Positions 7,039-15,483 of a DNA stretch of 64,000 nt are shown here, one piece after another (position 1 is the stretch's first letter; each line of letters begins with the position of its first letter). Location of the stretch: assembly GCA_002507565.1 (NCBI GenBank), contig MOXJ01000005.1, positions 34,596 through 98,595 on the forward strand, given 5' to 3'. The position numbers and the translations under genes are program-made. Below the pieces are notes generated by a model, which was not told where the DNA came from, made no database searches, and worked only from the letters and a program-made list of their open reading frames with translations. The stretch comes from Candidatus Reconcilbacillus cellulovorans (GTDB lineage: Bacteria > Bacillota > Bacilli > Paenibacillales > Reconciliibacillaceae).

Positions 7039-7979
7039 CAGTCGCTCGCCCCCTCATCGTTTCCAGTTTCGCCGTGCGTCGCCTTTTGCAAACCGCCCCG
7101 CGCCATCAGCCGTGCCGCATATGCCTCCCGCCGCGACACGCCGAATTCTTCCGCCGCTTGCTTGAGCGCCCGTTTGCGGTCGCCCAGCTCGCGTTCCAGT
7201 TCCAGCACGCGTTCGGCGAGCCCGCGTCCGTCGTCGGCGCTCCGGCGCCCTTCGGCTCCGGCGGATTTCCGCGCGGCCGGGCCGTCGTCGCCGAAAGACT
7301 TCGCTCCTTCGACGACCAACACGTATTCGCCTTGCGGCGGTCGTTTTGCCAATTCGTCCAGCGCCTCGCGGATCGTGCCGCGGAAAAACTGTTCGTGCAG
7401 CTTCGTCAGCTCGCGGGCGACGGCGATGCGGCGGTCGCCGAACGTTTCCAGCATCCGCCGCAATGTCTCCTCCAACCGGTGCGGAGCCTCAAAAAACACC
7501 AGCGTCGCCGGAACGGAAGCAAGTTCGGCGAGCGATTCGGCCAGTTTCCGCCCGCGGCGCGGCAAAAACCCGACAAACAGAAAACGGCTGGTCGAAAGGC
7601 CGGAGGCCGACAACGCAGCGACCGCCGCATTGGCGCCCGGCACGGGCACGACCGGGATACCGGATGCGACCGCAAGCCGCACGAGATGTTCCCCCGGATC
7701 GGAGATGCCCGGAGTTCCCGCATCGCTGACGAGCGCTACAGACTGCCCCTCAGCCAGACGACAGATCAGCTCCGCACCGGCTTTCTCGCGATTTTGTTCC
7801 CGATAGCTGACGAGCCGTTTGCCTGCAACGCCGAAATGCGCCAACAGCGCACGGGTGCGCCGCGTATCTTCGGCCGCAATCCAGTCGGCTTCCCGCAAGA
7901 CTCTAACCGCCCGGAACGTCATGTCCTCCAGGTTGCCGATCGGCGTCGCCACGACATACAAAACGCCCGGCTGCTTCAC
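7038..7979 (-). CDS. rsmI: 16S rRNA (cytidine-1402-2'-O)-methyltransferase
   Basis: A tetrapyrrole-methylase-fold SAM-dependent enzyme of 313 residues that 2'-O-methylates C1402 of 16S rRNA in the decoding centre. The family signatures VATPIGNLEDMT, AEDTRRT, SDAGTPGISDPG and PVPGANA are all present. The C-terminal third (from about residue 225) is a charged, Arg/Ala-rich extension ending in a helical region of the kind seen in longer RsmI proteins. It overlaps trmN6 by 4 bp upstream and the nuclease gene by 1 bp downstream. Confidence 0.95.
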   Translation of the reverse strand: MKQPGVLYVVATPIGNLEDMTFRAVRVLREADWIAAEDTRRTRALLAHFGVAGKRLVSYREQNREKAGAELICRLAEGQSVALVSDAGTPGISDPGEHLVRLAVASGIPVVPVPGANAAVAALSASGLSTSRFLFVGFLPRRGRKLAESLAELASVPATLVFFEAPHRLEETLRRMLETFGDRRIAVARELTKLHEQFFRGTIREALDELAKRPPQGEYVLVVEGAKSFGDDGPAARKSAGAEGRRSADDGRGLAERVLELERELGDRKRALKQAAEEFGVSRREAYAARLMARGGLQKATHGETGNDEGASD

Positions 7980-8782
7980 GCTTCCACCTCTTCGAACAGA
8001 AACCCGTCTCGGCCGAATCCGGGGGACACCGCATCGTCGGAGAGCGCCTGCGCCCGACCCTCGAAAACCGCCTGAAGTTCCTCCGAATACCGGTTATCTT
8101 CCGTAAAAACGATCAAAGGCGGTAATACCCGCAAATCCGGTTTACCCGCCTTCACCGCCTCGACAAGCACCATGTTGGCGTCCGAACCCGCACGCGGGTG
8201 GACGAACCGCATTCGTTTCGGCTCCAACCTCGCGCTCCGCAGCGCCGCGACGACGTCCGCCAGCCGCTGCGGCCGGTGCACCATCGCCACTTTTCCTCCC
8301 GACCGGACAAGCCGAGAACAAGCGGCGACGATTTCATCGAGACTGCCGTGAAGTTCATGCCGGGCCGACGCGACGAACCGATTGGCCGACGGCACGCCAG
8401 CTTTGGCCGGCCAATAAGGCGGGTTGACCGTGACGAGGTCGAATTCGTCGCAGCCGACCGTCCGATGAATTTCGCGAACGTCGCCGCAGACGATCCGAAT
8501 TCGGTTTTCCAGCCGGTTCAGCCGCACGCTGCGTTTCGCCATATCGGTAAGACGCTCTTGAATCTCGATGCCGACGATTTCGGCGTCAGTCCGCGTCGAC
8601 AACAGCAGCGGCACGATGCCGTTTCCCGTACATAGATCGGCTATTTTCCCTTTTTTAGGAACAGTTGCAAACCGAGCAAGCAAAACGGCATCCAGCGAGA
8701 ACCGGAATACATCCCTGCTTTGAATAATGTTCAAATTACGGCAATACAGCCTGTCGATTCGTTCATTATCTCGAAGTTCCAT
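7976..8782 (-). CDS. tRNA1(Val) (adenine37-N6)-methyltransferase-like protein (YabB)
   Basis: A 268-residue class I SAM methyltransferase of the TrmN6/YabB family. The SAM-binding loop is IADLCTGNGIVPLLL, and the N6-adenine catalytic motif is NPPYW near residue 118. It overlaps rsmI in an ATGA arrangement. In B. subtilis the GIY-YIG gene yazA lies between yabB and rsmI; it is absent here. The tRNA substrate is inferred from the family. Confidence 0.88.
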   Translation of the reverse strand: MELRDNERIDRLYCRNLNIIQSRDVFRFSLDAVLLARFATVPKKGKIADLCTGNGIVPLLLSTRTDAEIVGIEIQERLTDMAKRSVRLNRLENRIRIVCGDVREIHRTVGCDEFDLVTVNPPYWPAKAGVPSANRFVASARHELHGSLDEIVAACSRLVRSGGKVAMVHRPQRLADVVAALRSARLEPKRMRFVHPRAGSDANMVLVEAVKAGKPDLRVLPPLIVFTEDNRYSEELQAVFEGRAQALSDDAVSPGFGRDGFLFEEVEA

Positions 8783-8861
8783 CTGTCCGTTTCCACCCTC
8801 CGTTTAATCGCCGAAACGAAAAACCGCAAGAAGCGTTCGCTTCCCGCGGCGTGCGACCCGC

Positions 8862-9206
8862 TCACTTGTTCAGAAACGCCGAACAGAACAGACAGTCTTC
8901 TTCCGTCCGCAACCGACCGAAATACACGTTGCAGACATGAAAACCCTCGCGATATAAACGCAGCAGGTTTTCCCGGCCTTCGCCCGACGGACGCCGGTCC
9001 GGCGGAGTTTCGGCCGTTTTCGCACTGTCGGCCCTCATCTCCGCAGACTGCAACAATCCGCGCAGTCTCCGGTTTTCGGTCTTCAGCCGCTGCTGTTCCT
9101 CTGACATCCGAACGAATGTTTCCTTGAGCCGTCCGAACTGATCGACGACGGCGCGCAGCTGCTCTTCCAGCCGCTCGATTTCCCGAAACAGTTCCCCGCT
9201 GTTCAC
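8862..9206 (-). CDS. yabA: DNA replication initiation control protein YabA
   Basis: A 114-residue regulator that bridges DnaA and the sliding clamp DnaN to restrain re-initiation. The N-terminal 50 residues form a heptad coiled coil ([19 protein letters not shown]). A low-complexity linker follows, and the C-terminal zinc module carries HVCNVYFGR and CLFC. The GTG start at 9206 has a GAGGTGGG site. The position between ricT and yabB is conserved in Bacillales. Confidence 0.92.
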   Translation of the reverse strand: MNSGELFREIERLEEQLRAVVDQFGRLKETFVRMSEEQQRLKTENRRLRGLLQSAEMRADSAKTAETPPDRRPSGEGRENLLRLYREGFHVCNVYFGRLRTEEDCLFCSAFLNK

Positions 9207-9215
9207 GTGCCCACC

Positions 9216-10019
9216 TCAGGATGCGGCGACGACGTCGTCCAGCGACAAGGTAAGCGACTCGCCGGTTTCGGTGATGCGCACCACGACCGAGCGCATGTCC
9301 AGTTGCAACGCCACCACCTCGCCGAGGCCGAACGGCGTGGCGACGAAACTACCGACTTTCGGAATTTCCTCTTTTTTGCTTTCGTACTGGTCGTGCTCGA
9401 ATTTGAGGCAACACATCAACCGGCCGCACAATCCCGAAATTTTCGACGGGTTGAGCGACAGGTTCTGGTCTTTGGCCATCTTGATCGACACCGGCGCGAA
9501 ATCGCCGAGAAACGAAGTACAGCACAAAATGCGGCCGCACGGCCCGATGCCGCCGATGATTTTCGCCTCATCACGGACGCCGATCTGACGCAGCTCGATC
9601 CGCGTGCGGAATACGCTCGCCAGATCTTTCACCAGCTCGCGGAAATCGACGCGGCCTTCCGCCGTGAAATAGAAAATAATTTTGCTGCGGTCGAACGTAT
9701 ATTCGACGTCGACCAGTTTCATCTTCAGCTCGTGGTCGTCAATTTTACGCAGGCCGATCTTGAACGCCTCCTGCGCGGCGGCGCGGTTGGCCTCGACCAC
9801 CTGCGCGTCGCGCTCGTCGGCGATGCGGATCACTTTCTTGAGCGGGAGCACGACGTCTTCCTCGGGCACCGTCTTGCGCCCGATGACGACTTTGCCGTAC
9901 TCCAGACCGCGGACCGTGTCGACAATGACGTAATCGTCCTTTTTGACCGGCAAGTCCTGCGGATCGAAATAAAAAATTTTGCCCGCGCGTCGAAACCGGA
10001 CGCCGACTACCGAGTACAC
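9216..10019 (-). CDS. ricT: PSP1-domain protein RicT (YaaT)
   Basis: A 267-residue PSP1-domain protein. In B. subtilis RicT joins RicA and RicF in an Fe-S-bearing complex that stimulates RNase Y-dependent mRNA maturation and affects sporulation, competence and biofilm. The cysteine-rich core is visible: GGIGPCGRILCCTSFLGDF and GLCGRLMCCLKFEHDQY. Translation starts at GTG 10019 behind a G-rich ribosome site. It follows holB in the tmk-rsmI operon. Confidence 0.93.
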   Translation of the reverse strand: MYSVVGVRFRRAGKIFYFDPQDLPVKKDDYVIVDTVRGLEYGKVVIGRKTVPEEDVVLPLKKVIRIADERDAQVVEANRAAAQEAFKIGLRKIDDHELKMKLVDVEYTFDRSKIIFYFTAEGRVDFRELVKDLASVFRTRIELRQIGVRDEAKIIGGIGPCGRILCCTSFLGDFAPVSIKMAKDQNLSLNPSKISGLCGRLMCCLKFEHDQYESKKEEIPKVGSFVATPFGLGEVVALQLDMRSVVVRITETGESLTLSLDDVVAAS

Positions 10020-10086
10020 GCGCCACCCCCCTTTCCTCCCGCGGAAACCGCGGAGTTTCCTTACTTACGGCGCCGACCGTCTCGTT

Positions 10087-11070
10087 CTATCCGTGCAACA
10101 GAATCAGCAATCGTTCCATTTCGGCCTGAGGCTGTACATGCTGGCGCAGCCGACGCCGAGCGCGGACGGCCTCTTCCGCGCACGTCGCCCAATGCGCTGG
10201 TTCACGCCTGGAGGCCAGTGCGGCCATTCGCTCGCGTTTCTCGCAAAAAACCGGCGTCCGTCCGCCAACGGCTACACATGCAAGATCCAGACACCAAAGC
10301 GCGAACAATTCAAAGGCGACTTCCCATTGATCTTCTGTCCATTTAGAACAATATTTGAAAACATCAACCAATGCCTCGGCGACACCGGCAACAGCACGCT
10401 CCGCCCATCCGAGGACAGTTTTCAACGTTTCGCCGAACCACGCAGACGAGGCGAGTTCGAAAGCGGCGTCGATCCCGGCCGCCAATCGAGCCGCCGGTCG
10501 CGCCAACTCCTCGGCGACGCCGCGCTCCAAAAGCAGCCGCTCCAACTCGGACGGCGGCGCCGGAACAAACGGCACGCGCTGCACCCGCGACCGGATCGTC
10601 GGCAAAAGCGCGCTTGCGTTTTCCGCAATCAGCACGGCAACTACCGGAGTCGCCGGTTCTTCAAGAAATTTCAGCAGGCTGTTGGCCGCCTGCGCCGTCA
10701 TTCGTTCGGCCTGCCGGATGACGTATACGCCTACAGGTTCGGCTCCGGCCGACGCCGGCCGATAATGAAACCGCGCCTGCAGGCTGCGGATCTGGTCGAT
10801 TTTGATCGCCTCTCCGTCGGGCTCGACGACGACGAAACCGGGGTGCTGACCGCGCTCCATTTTTCGGCAGTCGGCGCACTGTCCGCACGGACGGTCCCCC
10901 GGTTCCGGAGCAAGGCAGAGGACCGCCTTCGCCAGTTCCCGAGCCGCGGTCATCTTCCCCGTTCCCCGGGGACCCGCAAACAGGTAGGCGCGGCCCTTCG
11001 TTCCGCGGCGCACCGCGTTTTCCAGCAACCGCTTGGCCAGCGGCTGGCCGGCGACGGACGAAAACGCCAT
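10087..11070 (-). CDS. holB: DNA polymerase III subunit delta'
   Basis: A clamp-loader subunit, 327 residues from ATG 11070. It has a P-loop-like LFAGPRGTGKM in which the usual Thr/Ser after Lys is Met, as expected for the non-hydrolysing delta' subunit. A zinc module (CGQCADC and the preceding Cys) and the sensor motif SLLKFLEEP follow. The start is uncertain: an ATG at 11097 overlaps the yaaR stop (ATGA) and would add nine residues, while 11070 matches the usual N-terminus (MAFSSVAGQPLAKRLL). The C-terminal domain is divergent, as usual for this protein. Confidence 0.92.
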   Translation of the reverse strand: MAFSSVAGQPLAKRLLENAVRRGTKGRAYLFAGPRGTGKMTAARELAKAVLCLAPEPGDRPCGQCADCRKMERGQHPGFVVVEPDGEAIKIDQIRSLQARFHYRPASAGAEPVGVYVIRQAERMTAQAANSLLKFLEEPATPVVAVLIAENASALLPTIRSRVQRVPFVPAPPSELERLLLERGVAEELARPAARLAAGIDAAFELASSAWFGETLKTVLGWAERAVAGVAEALVDVFKYCSKWTEDQWEVAFELFALWCLDLACVAVGGRTPVFCEKRERMAALASRREPAHWATCAEEAVRARRRLRQHVQPQAEMERLLILLHG

Positions 11071-11093
11071 CGGTCCGTCCCGTCCTTCCGATA

Positions 11094-11540
11094 TCATGTC
11101 ACCAGATGAATGAGCAAGCCGCGGATTTCGCCGACGCGGGCGAGCAGCTCGAGCCGACCTTTTTCCGTCGTCAAAAGCTCGTCGGCCAATTCGAGCAAAC
11201 GGGCGTCGATCTCGGCCAACAATTTGTACTTTCGCATCCGGCCGCGCCGGTCCCATCCGTGCGTCTCCTTCAGGCCGACGCCTCTTCGCACGGTTTCTTC
11301 CAGAAAACGACGGATCTGCTCGCGATAGGCCCGCAGCTCTTTCAACGTCATCGACCGGATGAGGCGTTCGCCCTGCCGCTCGATTTCGCGCAACATTTCT
11401 TTCAGCTGTTCGCGGTCGGCCCGTTCGCGTTCGTCGCGCAGGAAATCGGAAAACGATTTTTCCCGCGCCTGCGCGACCGGCTGCGTCTCCGGCCGGACGA
11501 GCCGTTTGCCGACGCCGCGGACGCCCGCGTCGATTTTCAC
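11094..11540 (-). CDS. yaaR: YaaR family protein (DUF327)
   Basis: A 148-residue, highly charged, helical protein of the DUF327/YaaR family (146 residues in B. subtilis), always found between yaaQ and holB. Its function is not established. The GTG at 11540 is preceded by GGGGCGGG and matches the family start (VKIDAGVRG). The upstream extension of the frame runs through a promoter and is not considered coding. Confidence 0.85.
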   Translation of the reverse strand: MKIDAGVRGVGKRLVRPETQPVAQAREKSFSDFLRDERERADREQLKEMLREIERQGERLIRSMTLKELRAYREQIRRFLEETVRRGVGLKETHGWDRRGRMRKYKLLAEIDARLLELADELLTTEKGRLELLARVGEIRGLLIHLVT

Positions 11541-11582
11541 GCGCGACCCGCCCCTTTTTCGCGAAAGGTTCGCTTTTCTATC

Positions 11583-11612
11583 ATTATATCTGATGTCGTC
11601 CGTCCGTGCGAA
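11583..11612 (-). promoter_or_regulatory. Candidate internal sigma-A promoter before yaaR
   Basis: On the minus strand TTCGCA (11607-11612), an 18-bp spacer and a perfect TATAAT (11583-11588) lie in the darA-yaaR gap. It would give yaaR, holB and the following genes transcription independent of tmk. Confidence 0.55.
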
Positions 11613-11698
11613 ATGGAAATGATGACTATCTACCGGGGCCGCCCGTACAGACGCATGATCGTCGGCCCCGAAAACCCCGGCCGAACCGGACGACCGGG

Positions 11699-12052
<354 letters not shown>

Positions 12053-12685
12053 TCAGGAAAACAGACGTTTTTCTAGAAAAAGGCGGACATCGCGAAAAAC
12101 ATCCTCAAGCGGGCGATCCGCGCTGATCGTGACGATACGGCCGGGATGGCGCTCTGCAAGCATGAGATACCCTTGACGGACCTTGCGGTGAAAATCGAGG
12201 GATTCGAGATCGATGCGGTTCGTCTCCCGTGCGGCGTCGCGGCGGATGCGGGCCAGTCCGGTTTCCGGCGGAACATCGAGGTACAGCGTCAGATCCGGCA
12301 TCCAATGCTCGACGGCGAACCGGTTGATCGACCACACTTCTTCGACGCCGAGCCCGCGCGCGTAGCCCTGGTAGGCGAGGCTGCTGTCGACGTACCGGTC
12401 GCAGACGACGATCCGGCCGGCGCGCAACGCCGGGATGACGACGTCGACCAGATGTTGCCGCCGCGCCGCGGCGTACAGCAGCGCTTCCGCCCGCGGATCA
12501 GGCGGCGGCGACGAACGGTCGAGCAGCAGGCCACGAATCCGCTCCGCCGCCGGGCTGCCGCCGGGCTCGCGCGTTATCGTCGCCTCGCGCCCCGACTCGG
12601 CGAGAAAGTCGCGGATCATCGCGACGACCGTCGTCTTGCCGGCGCCGTCGACGCCTTCCACCGTGAGAAAAAATCCGGTTTTCAC
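12053..12685 (-). CDS. tmk: Thymidylate kinase
   Basis: Phosphorylates dTMP to dTDP; 210 residues, the usual length. The P-loop is EGVDGAGKTT, the substrate-binding DRY motif is in VCDRYVDSSLAYQG, and the LID region is DAARETNRIDLESLDFH. The GTG at 12685 is preceded by CAGGAG and matches the family start. It is the first gene of the tmk-darA-yaaR-holB-ricT-yabA-trmN6-rsmI run and has a candidate promoter and an upstream terminator that insulate it. Confidence 0.95.
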   Translation of the reverse strand: MKTGFFLTVEGVDGAGKTTVVAMIRDFLAESGREATITREPGGSPAAERIRGLLLDRSSPPPDPRAEALLYAAARRQHLVDVVIPALRAGRIVVCDRYVDSSLAYQGYARGLGVEEVWSINRFAVEHWMPDLTLYLDVPPETGLARIRRDAARETNRIDLESLDFHRKVRQGYLMLAERHPGRIVTISADRPLEDVFRDVRLFLEKRLFS

Positions 12686-12724
12686 ACCAGAAGCGCTCCT
12701 GTTCGCGGTTACGTTTCCGATTCC

Positions 12725-12752
12725 ATTATACACGCCGAGGCGGTTCGGGGAA
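12725..12752 (-). promoter_or_regulatory. Candidate promoter of the tmk operon
   Basis: A perfect TATAAT (12725-12730, minus strand) lies 40 bp before the tmk start and just downstream of a terminator. The -35 region (TTCCCC or TTTCCC) is poor, so the call rests mainly on the -10 and its placement. Confidence 0.4.
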
Positions 12753-12762
12753 ACGGAGGGAA

Positions 12763-12800
12763 GAAAAACGGCGCCCCGACTGCCAGCCAGTCGGACGCCG
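12763..12800 (-). terminator. Terminator upstream of tmk
   Basis: On the minus strand nested stems CGGCG/CGCCG and CCGACTG/CAGTCGG form a hairpin followed by TTTTTCTT. It separates the tmk operon from the nasA side. Confidence 0.85.
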
Positions 12801-13122
12801 ATGTAGTCGGATGACGATAATATGTTTTTAATAGAAATTTACACATTTCTGGTATGAACCGTCATGCCTTTCATTAGCGATGCCTCTTTCTGCCCCACAG
12901 CCACAAAAGTTTAGAAAAATTGTGACTTGAATGATGATCAGCAGAAAAGGACTTCAGTGGTCTCCGTTCGTGATTTATTTTTTGTAAATCATAAAGACAA
13001 GGGGCACCCATTTTTCGGCGAATTATTTGTCTTTTGCAAAAGACAGCTCCGCCCCGATCCCAACGCCGGCTTAACCCACGGTGAAATCCGCGCCGGCGCC
13101 TGCGCGCAAGTACCGCCCAAAC
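12801..13122. other. Gene-free 322-bp stretch, lower GC, possible transposase remnant
   Basis: No convincing complete gene is seen between nasA and the tmk terminator. The DNA is AT-richer than its neighbours. It contains an 18-bp perfect palindrome, TGTCTTTTGCAAAAGACA (13028-13045). On the minus strand a 45-codon frame (13011 down to 12874) ends in HNFSKLLWLWGRKRH, which resembles the C-terminal tail of some IS transposases. This may be a decayed insertion sequence, but the similarity is weak. Confidence 0.3.
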
Positions 13123-15276
13123 TCAACCGCCTCCCTCCCCCCGACCGCGCCCATCTTCCGCCTCCGATCCGTCCTCCCGCTCGACGCGGACGGCGCAAAT
13201 CTTGAACTCCGGCATGCGGCTGACCGGGCTGAGCGCGTCGTTCGTCAGCCGGTTGACGGACAGCTCGTCGCCCCAGTGAAACGGCACGAACACAACGCCG
13301 GGGTGAATCGCGTCCGTAATCCGATAGCCGAACACCGCCGACCCGCGCCGCGTCGTCAGCCGCAGCCGGCTGTCGCGCTTTAAGCCCAGCCGCTCGGCCA
13401 GCCGCGGATGAATCTCGACGAACGGTTCCGGCGCCTTGCGCACGAGCGCTTCCGAACGCCGCGTCTGCGCGCCGCTCAGGTAATGCGCGCCGAGACGGCC
13501 CGTCGTCAGCACGATCGGAAAGTCGGCGTCCGCCGTCTCCGCCGGCCGTTTTGGCTCCACGGGAATGATCCGTGCCTTGCCGTCCGGATGGGCGAACCGG
13601 TCGGCGAACATGATCGGCGTGCCGGGATGGTCTTCCGACGGACACGGCCAGAACACGCCTTTTTCCTTACGCAGCCGTTCGTACGTGATGCCGCCGTAAT
13701 CGGCGACGCCGCCGCGCGACGCTTCCCGCAGCTCGTTGAAAATGTCCTCCGGCGTCCGGTAACGAAAATAGGCTCCCTTGCCGAGCCGTTCCGCCAGTTC
13801 GCACAAAATCTCGTAATCCGCCTTGACGCCGGGCGGCCGTTTGACCGCCTGTGCGCGTTGGAACACGCGGCCTTCCAGGTTGGTCAGCGTCCCTTCCGTT
13901 TCCAGAAACGCGTTGGCCGGCAACAGCCAGTCCGCCTCGCGCGCCGTCTCCGTTTCGAACAGATCGACGACGACGAGCAGATCGAGTTTGCGCAACGACC
14001 GTTCGACGACCGAACTGTTCGGGCTGGACACGACCGGGTTGGAGCCCATGACGAACAGCGCGCGGATTTCGCCGTCGTCGATTTTGCGCAACATTTCGTA
14101 GGCGGACACGCCTTTGCCGGGGATGTCTTCCTCCGGCACGCCCCATACCCGCGCGACGTGCGCCCGCGCCGCCGGATCCTCGATCGACCGGTAACCGGGC
14201 AGCTGGTCGGCTTTCTGACCGTGCTCGCGGCCGCCCTGGCCGTTGGCCTGGCCGGTAATCGCGCCGAACCCGCAGCCCGGACGGCCGATTTTGCCGGTGA
14301 CCAGGCACAGGTTGATATAGTGGAGCGTGTTGTCGACGCCGTTGACCTGCTGCTCGACGCCGCGGGCAGTCAGCACGATACCGGTCGGCGCCTTGGCGAA
14401 GCCGCGGGCGATTCCGACGACGACTTCTTCGGGAATGCCGGTGATTTCGAATACCCGCCTCGGCGTATACGGTCGGACGGCTTCCGCCAGCGCCTCGAAC
14501 CCGAGCGTCCGCTCCCGCACGAACCGCTCGTCGTACAACCGCTCCTCGACGATCACGTGCAGCAAACCGCTGACGAACACCGCGTCCATCCCGGGATAGA
14601 TCCGCACGTGCACGTCGGCCGACTTCGCCGTCGGCGTCTTGCGCGGATCGATCGCGACGACGACGGCCCCGTTTTTTTTCGCCTCGAGCAGATACGGCAT
14701 CATCGTCGGCTGGCATTCCGCAAGGTTGGTGCCCGCCAAAATCAAATAGCGCGCGTTCGGAATTTCCGACAGCGGCATCGTCAGCCCGCGGTCCGCGCCG
14801 AACGCCCGGACGGCGGCCGCAGCCGCGGACGACATGCAGTAGCGCCCGTTGTAGTCGATATACCGCGTGCCGAGCGCCACCCGCGCGAATTTGCCGAGCA
14901 AATAGCACACCTCGTTGGTCAGCGACCCGCCGCCGTAGACGCCGACCGCGTCGCGGCCGTACCGCGCCTGGATGTCGCGGATCCGTCCGGCGATCGCGTC
15001 GAGCGCCTCGTCCCAGCCGGCTTCCCGCCAGGCCGGCGCGCACCCCTTCGGCGCCTGCCGCGCGAGCGGCTTCAGCACGCGCGACGGATGCAGCACGTGC
15101 TGATGGGCGTTCAGCCCTTTCTGGCAAAGCCGGCCCGTCGCCACGGGAAAACGCTGCGACGGCCGGATCGCGATGCCGTTTTCCTCCTGAACCAGTTCGA
15201 TGCCGCACTGCATGCTGCAGAAGCAGCAATGCGACGCCGGTCCGTCCGCCGGCGCCGGCAACAGCCGCAGTTCCAT
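13123..15276 (-). CDS. nasA: Assimilatory nitrate reductase, molybdopterin catalytic subunit
   Basis: A 717-residue molybdopterin oxidoreductase. The N-terminus binds a 4Fe-4S cluster through CCFCSMQC and a later Cys in LCQKGLNAH. The bis-MGD fold follows with the probable Mo ligand Cys in NGRYCMSSAAAA, then AGTNLAECQP. The stretch with ITGQANGQGGREHG and KADQLPGYR is typical of assimilatory nitrate reductases rather than formate dehydrogenases. ATG 15276 lies behind GGAGGAGG. A ferredoxin-type nitrite reductase gene is at 51.2 kb, so reduction of nitrate to ammonium is plausible. No nitrate transporter or cofactor gene adjoins it. A promoter plus hairpin upstream suggests leader control. Confidence 0.82.
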   Translation of the reverse strand: MELRLLPAPADGPASHCCFCSMQCGIELVQEENGIAIRPSQRFPVATGRLCQKGLNAHQHVLHPSRVLKPLARQAPKGCAPAWREAGWDEALDAIAGRIRDIQARYGRDAVGVYGGGSLTNEVCYLLGKFARVALGTRYIDYNGRYCMSSAAAAAVRAFGADRGLTMPLSEIPNARYLILAGTNLAECQPTMMPYLLEAKKNGAVVVAIDPRKTPTAKSADVHVRIYPGMDAVFVSGLLHVIVEERLYDERFVRERTLGFEALAEAVRPYTPRRVFEITGIPEEVVVGIARGFAKAPTGIVLTARGVEQQVNGVDNTLHYINLCLVTGKIGRPGCGFGAITGQANGQGGREHGQKADQLPGYRSIEDPAARAHVARVWGVPEEDIPGKGVSAYEMLRKIDDGEIRALFVMGSNPVVSSPNSSVVERSLRKLDLLVVVDLFETETAREADWLLPANAFLETEGTLTNLEGRVFQRAQAVKRPPGVKADYEILCELAERLGKGAYFRYRTPEDIFNELREASRGGVADYGGITYERLRKEKGVFWPCPSEDHPGTPIMFADRFAHPDGKARIIPVEPKRPAETADADFPIVLTTGRLGAHYLSGAQTRRSEALVRKAPEPFVEIHPRLAERLGLKRDSRLRLTTRRGSAVFGYRITDAIHPGVVFVPFHWGDELSVNRLTNDALSPVSRMPEFKICAVRVEREDGSEAEDGRGRGEGGG

Positions 15277-15319
15277 GACGTTTTGAACCTCCTCCGACGG
15301 TCCGAAAAGGCCGCAACAA

Positions 15320-15358
15320 ATATAAAAAGCCCGTCCGCTTCTCCTCACGGACGGGCTT
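15320..15358 (-). terminator. Terminator or attenuator in the nasA leader
   Basis: An 11-bp perfect stem (AAGCCCGTCCG / CGGACGGGCTT) with a 10-nt loop is followed on the minus strand by TTTTTATATTTG. It lies after the decarboxylase stop but also downstream of a good promoter for nasA. It may therefore end the decarboxylase transcript, attenuate nasA, or both. Confidence 0.8.
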
Positions 15359-15454
15359 CTTCGCCTTGTTCCTTATATGAAATGAATCCCGCGCGTCACG
15401 CCGTCGTGCCGCGCCGTCCCATCGCTTTCGTCGTCATTGTTCATTATATAGTTC

Positions 15455-15483
15455 ATTATATACTAATCCGGTTCGGAAGTAAA
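15455..15483 (-). promoter_or_regulatory. Sigma-A-like promoter for nasA overlapping the decarboxylase 3' end
   Basis: On the minus strand TTTACT (15478-15483), 17 bp, then TATAAT (15455-15460); a second copy of ATATAATGAAC follows immediately. The predicted transcript has a leader of about 170 nt, interrupted by the hairpin at 15327-15358. Confidence 0.6.

Noticed and set aside
12927..13205. Plus-strand 92-codon frame between tmk and nasA
   Set aside because: It runs into the nasA antisense and has no ribosome site or recognisable motif.
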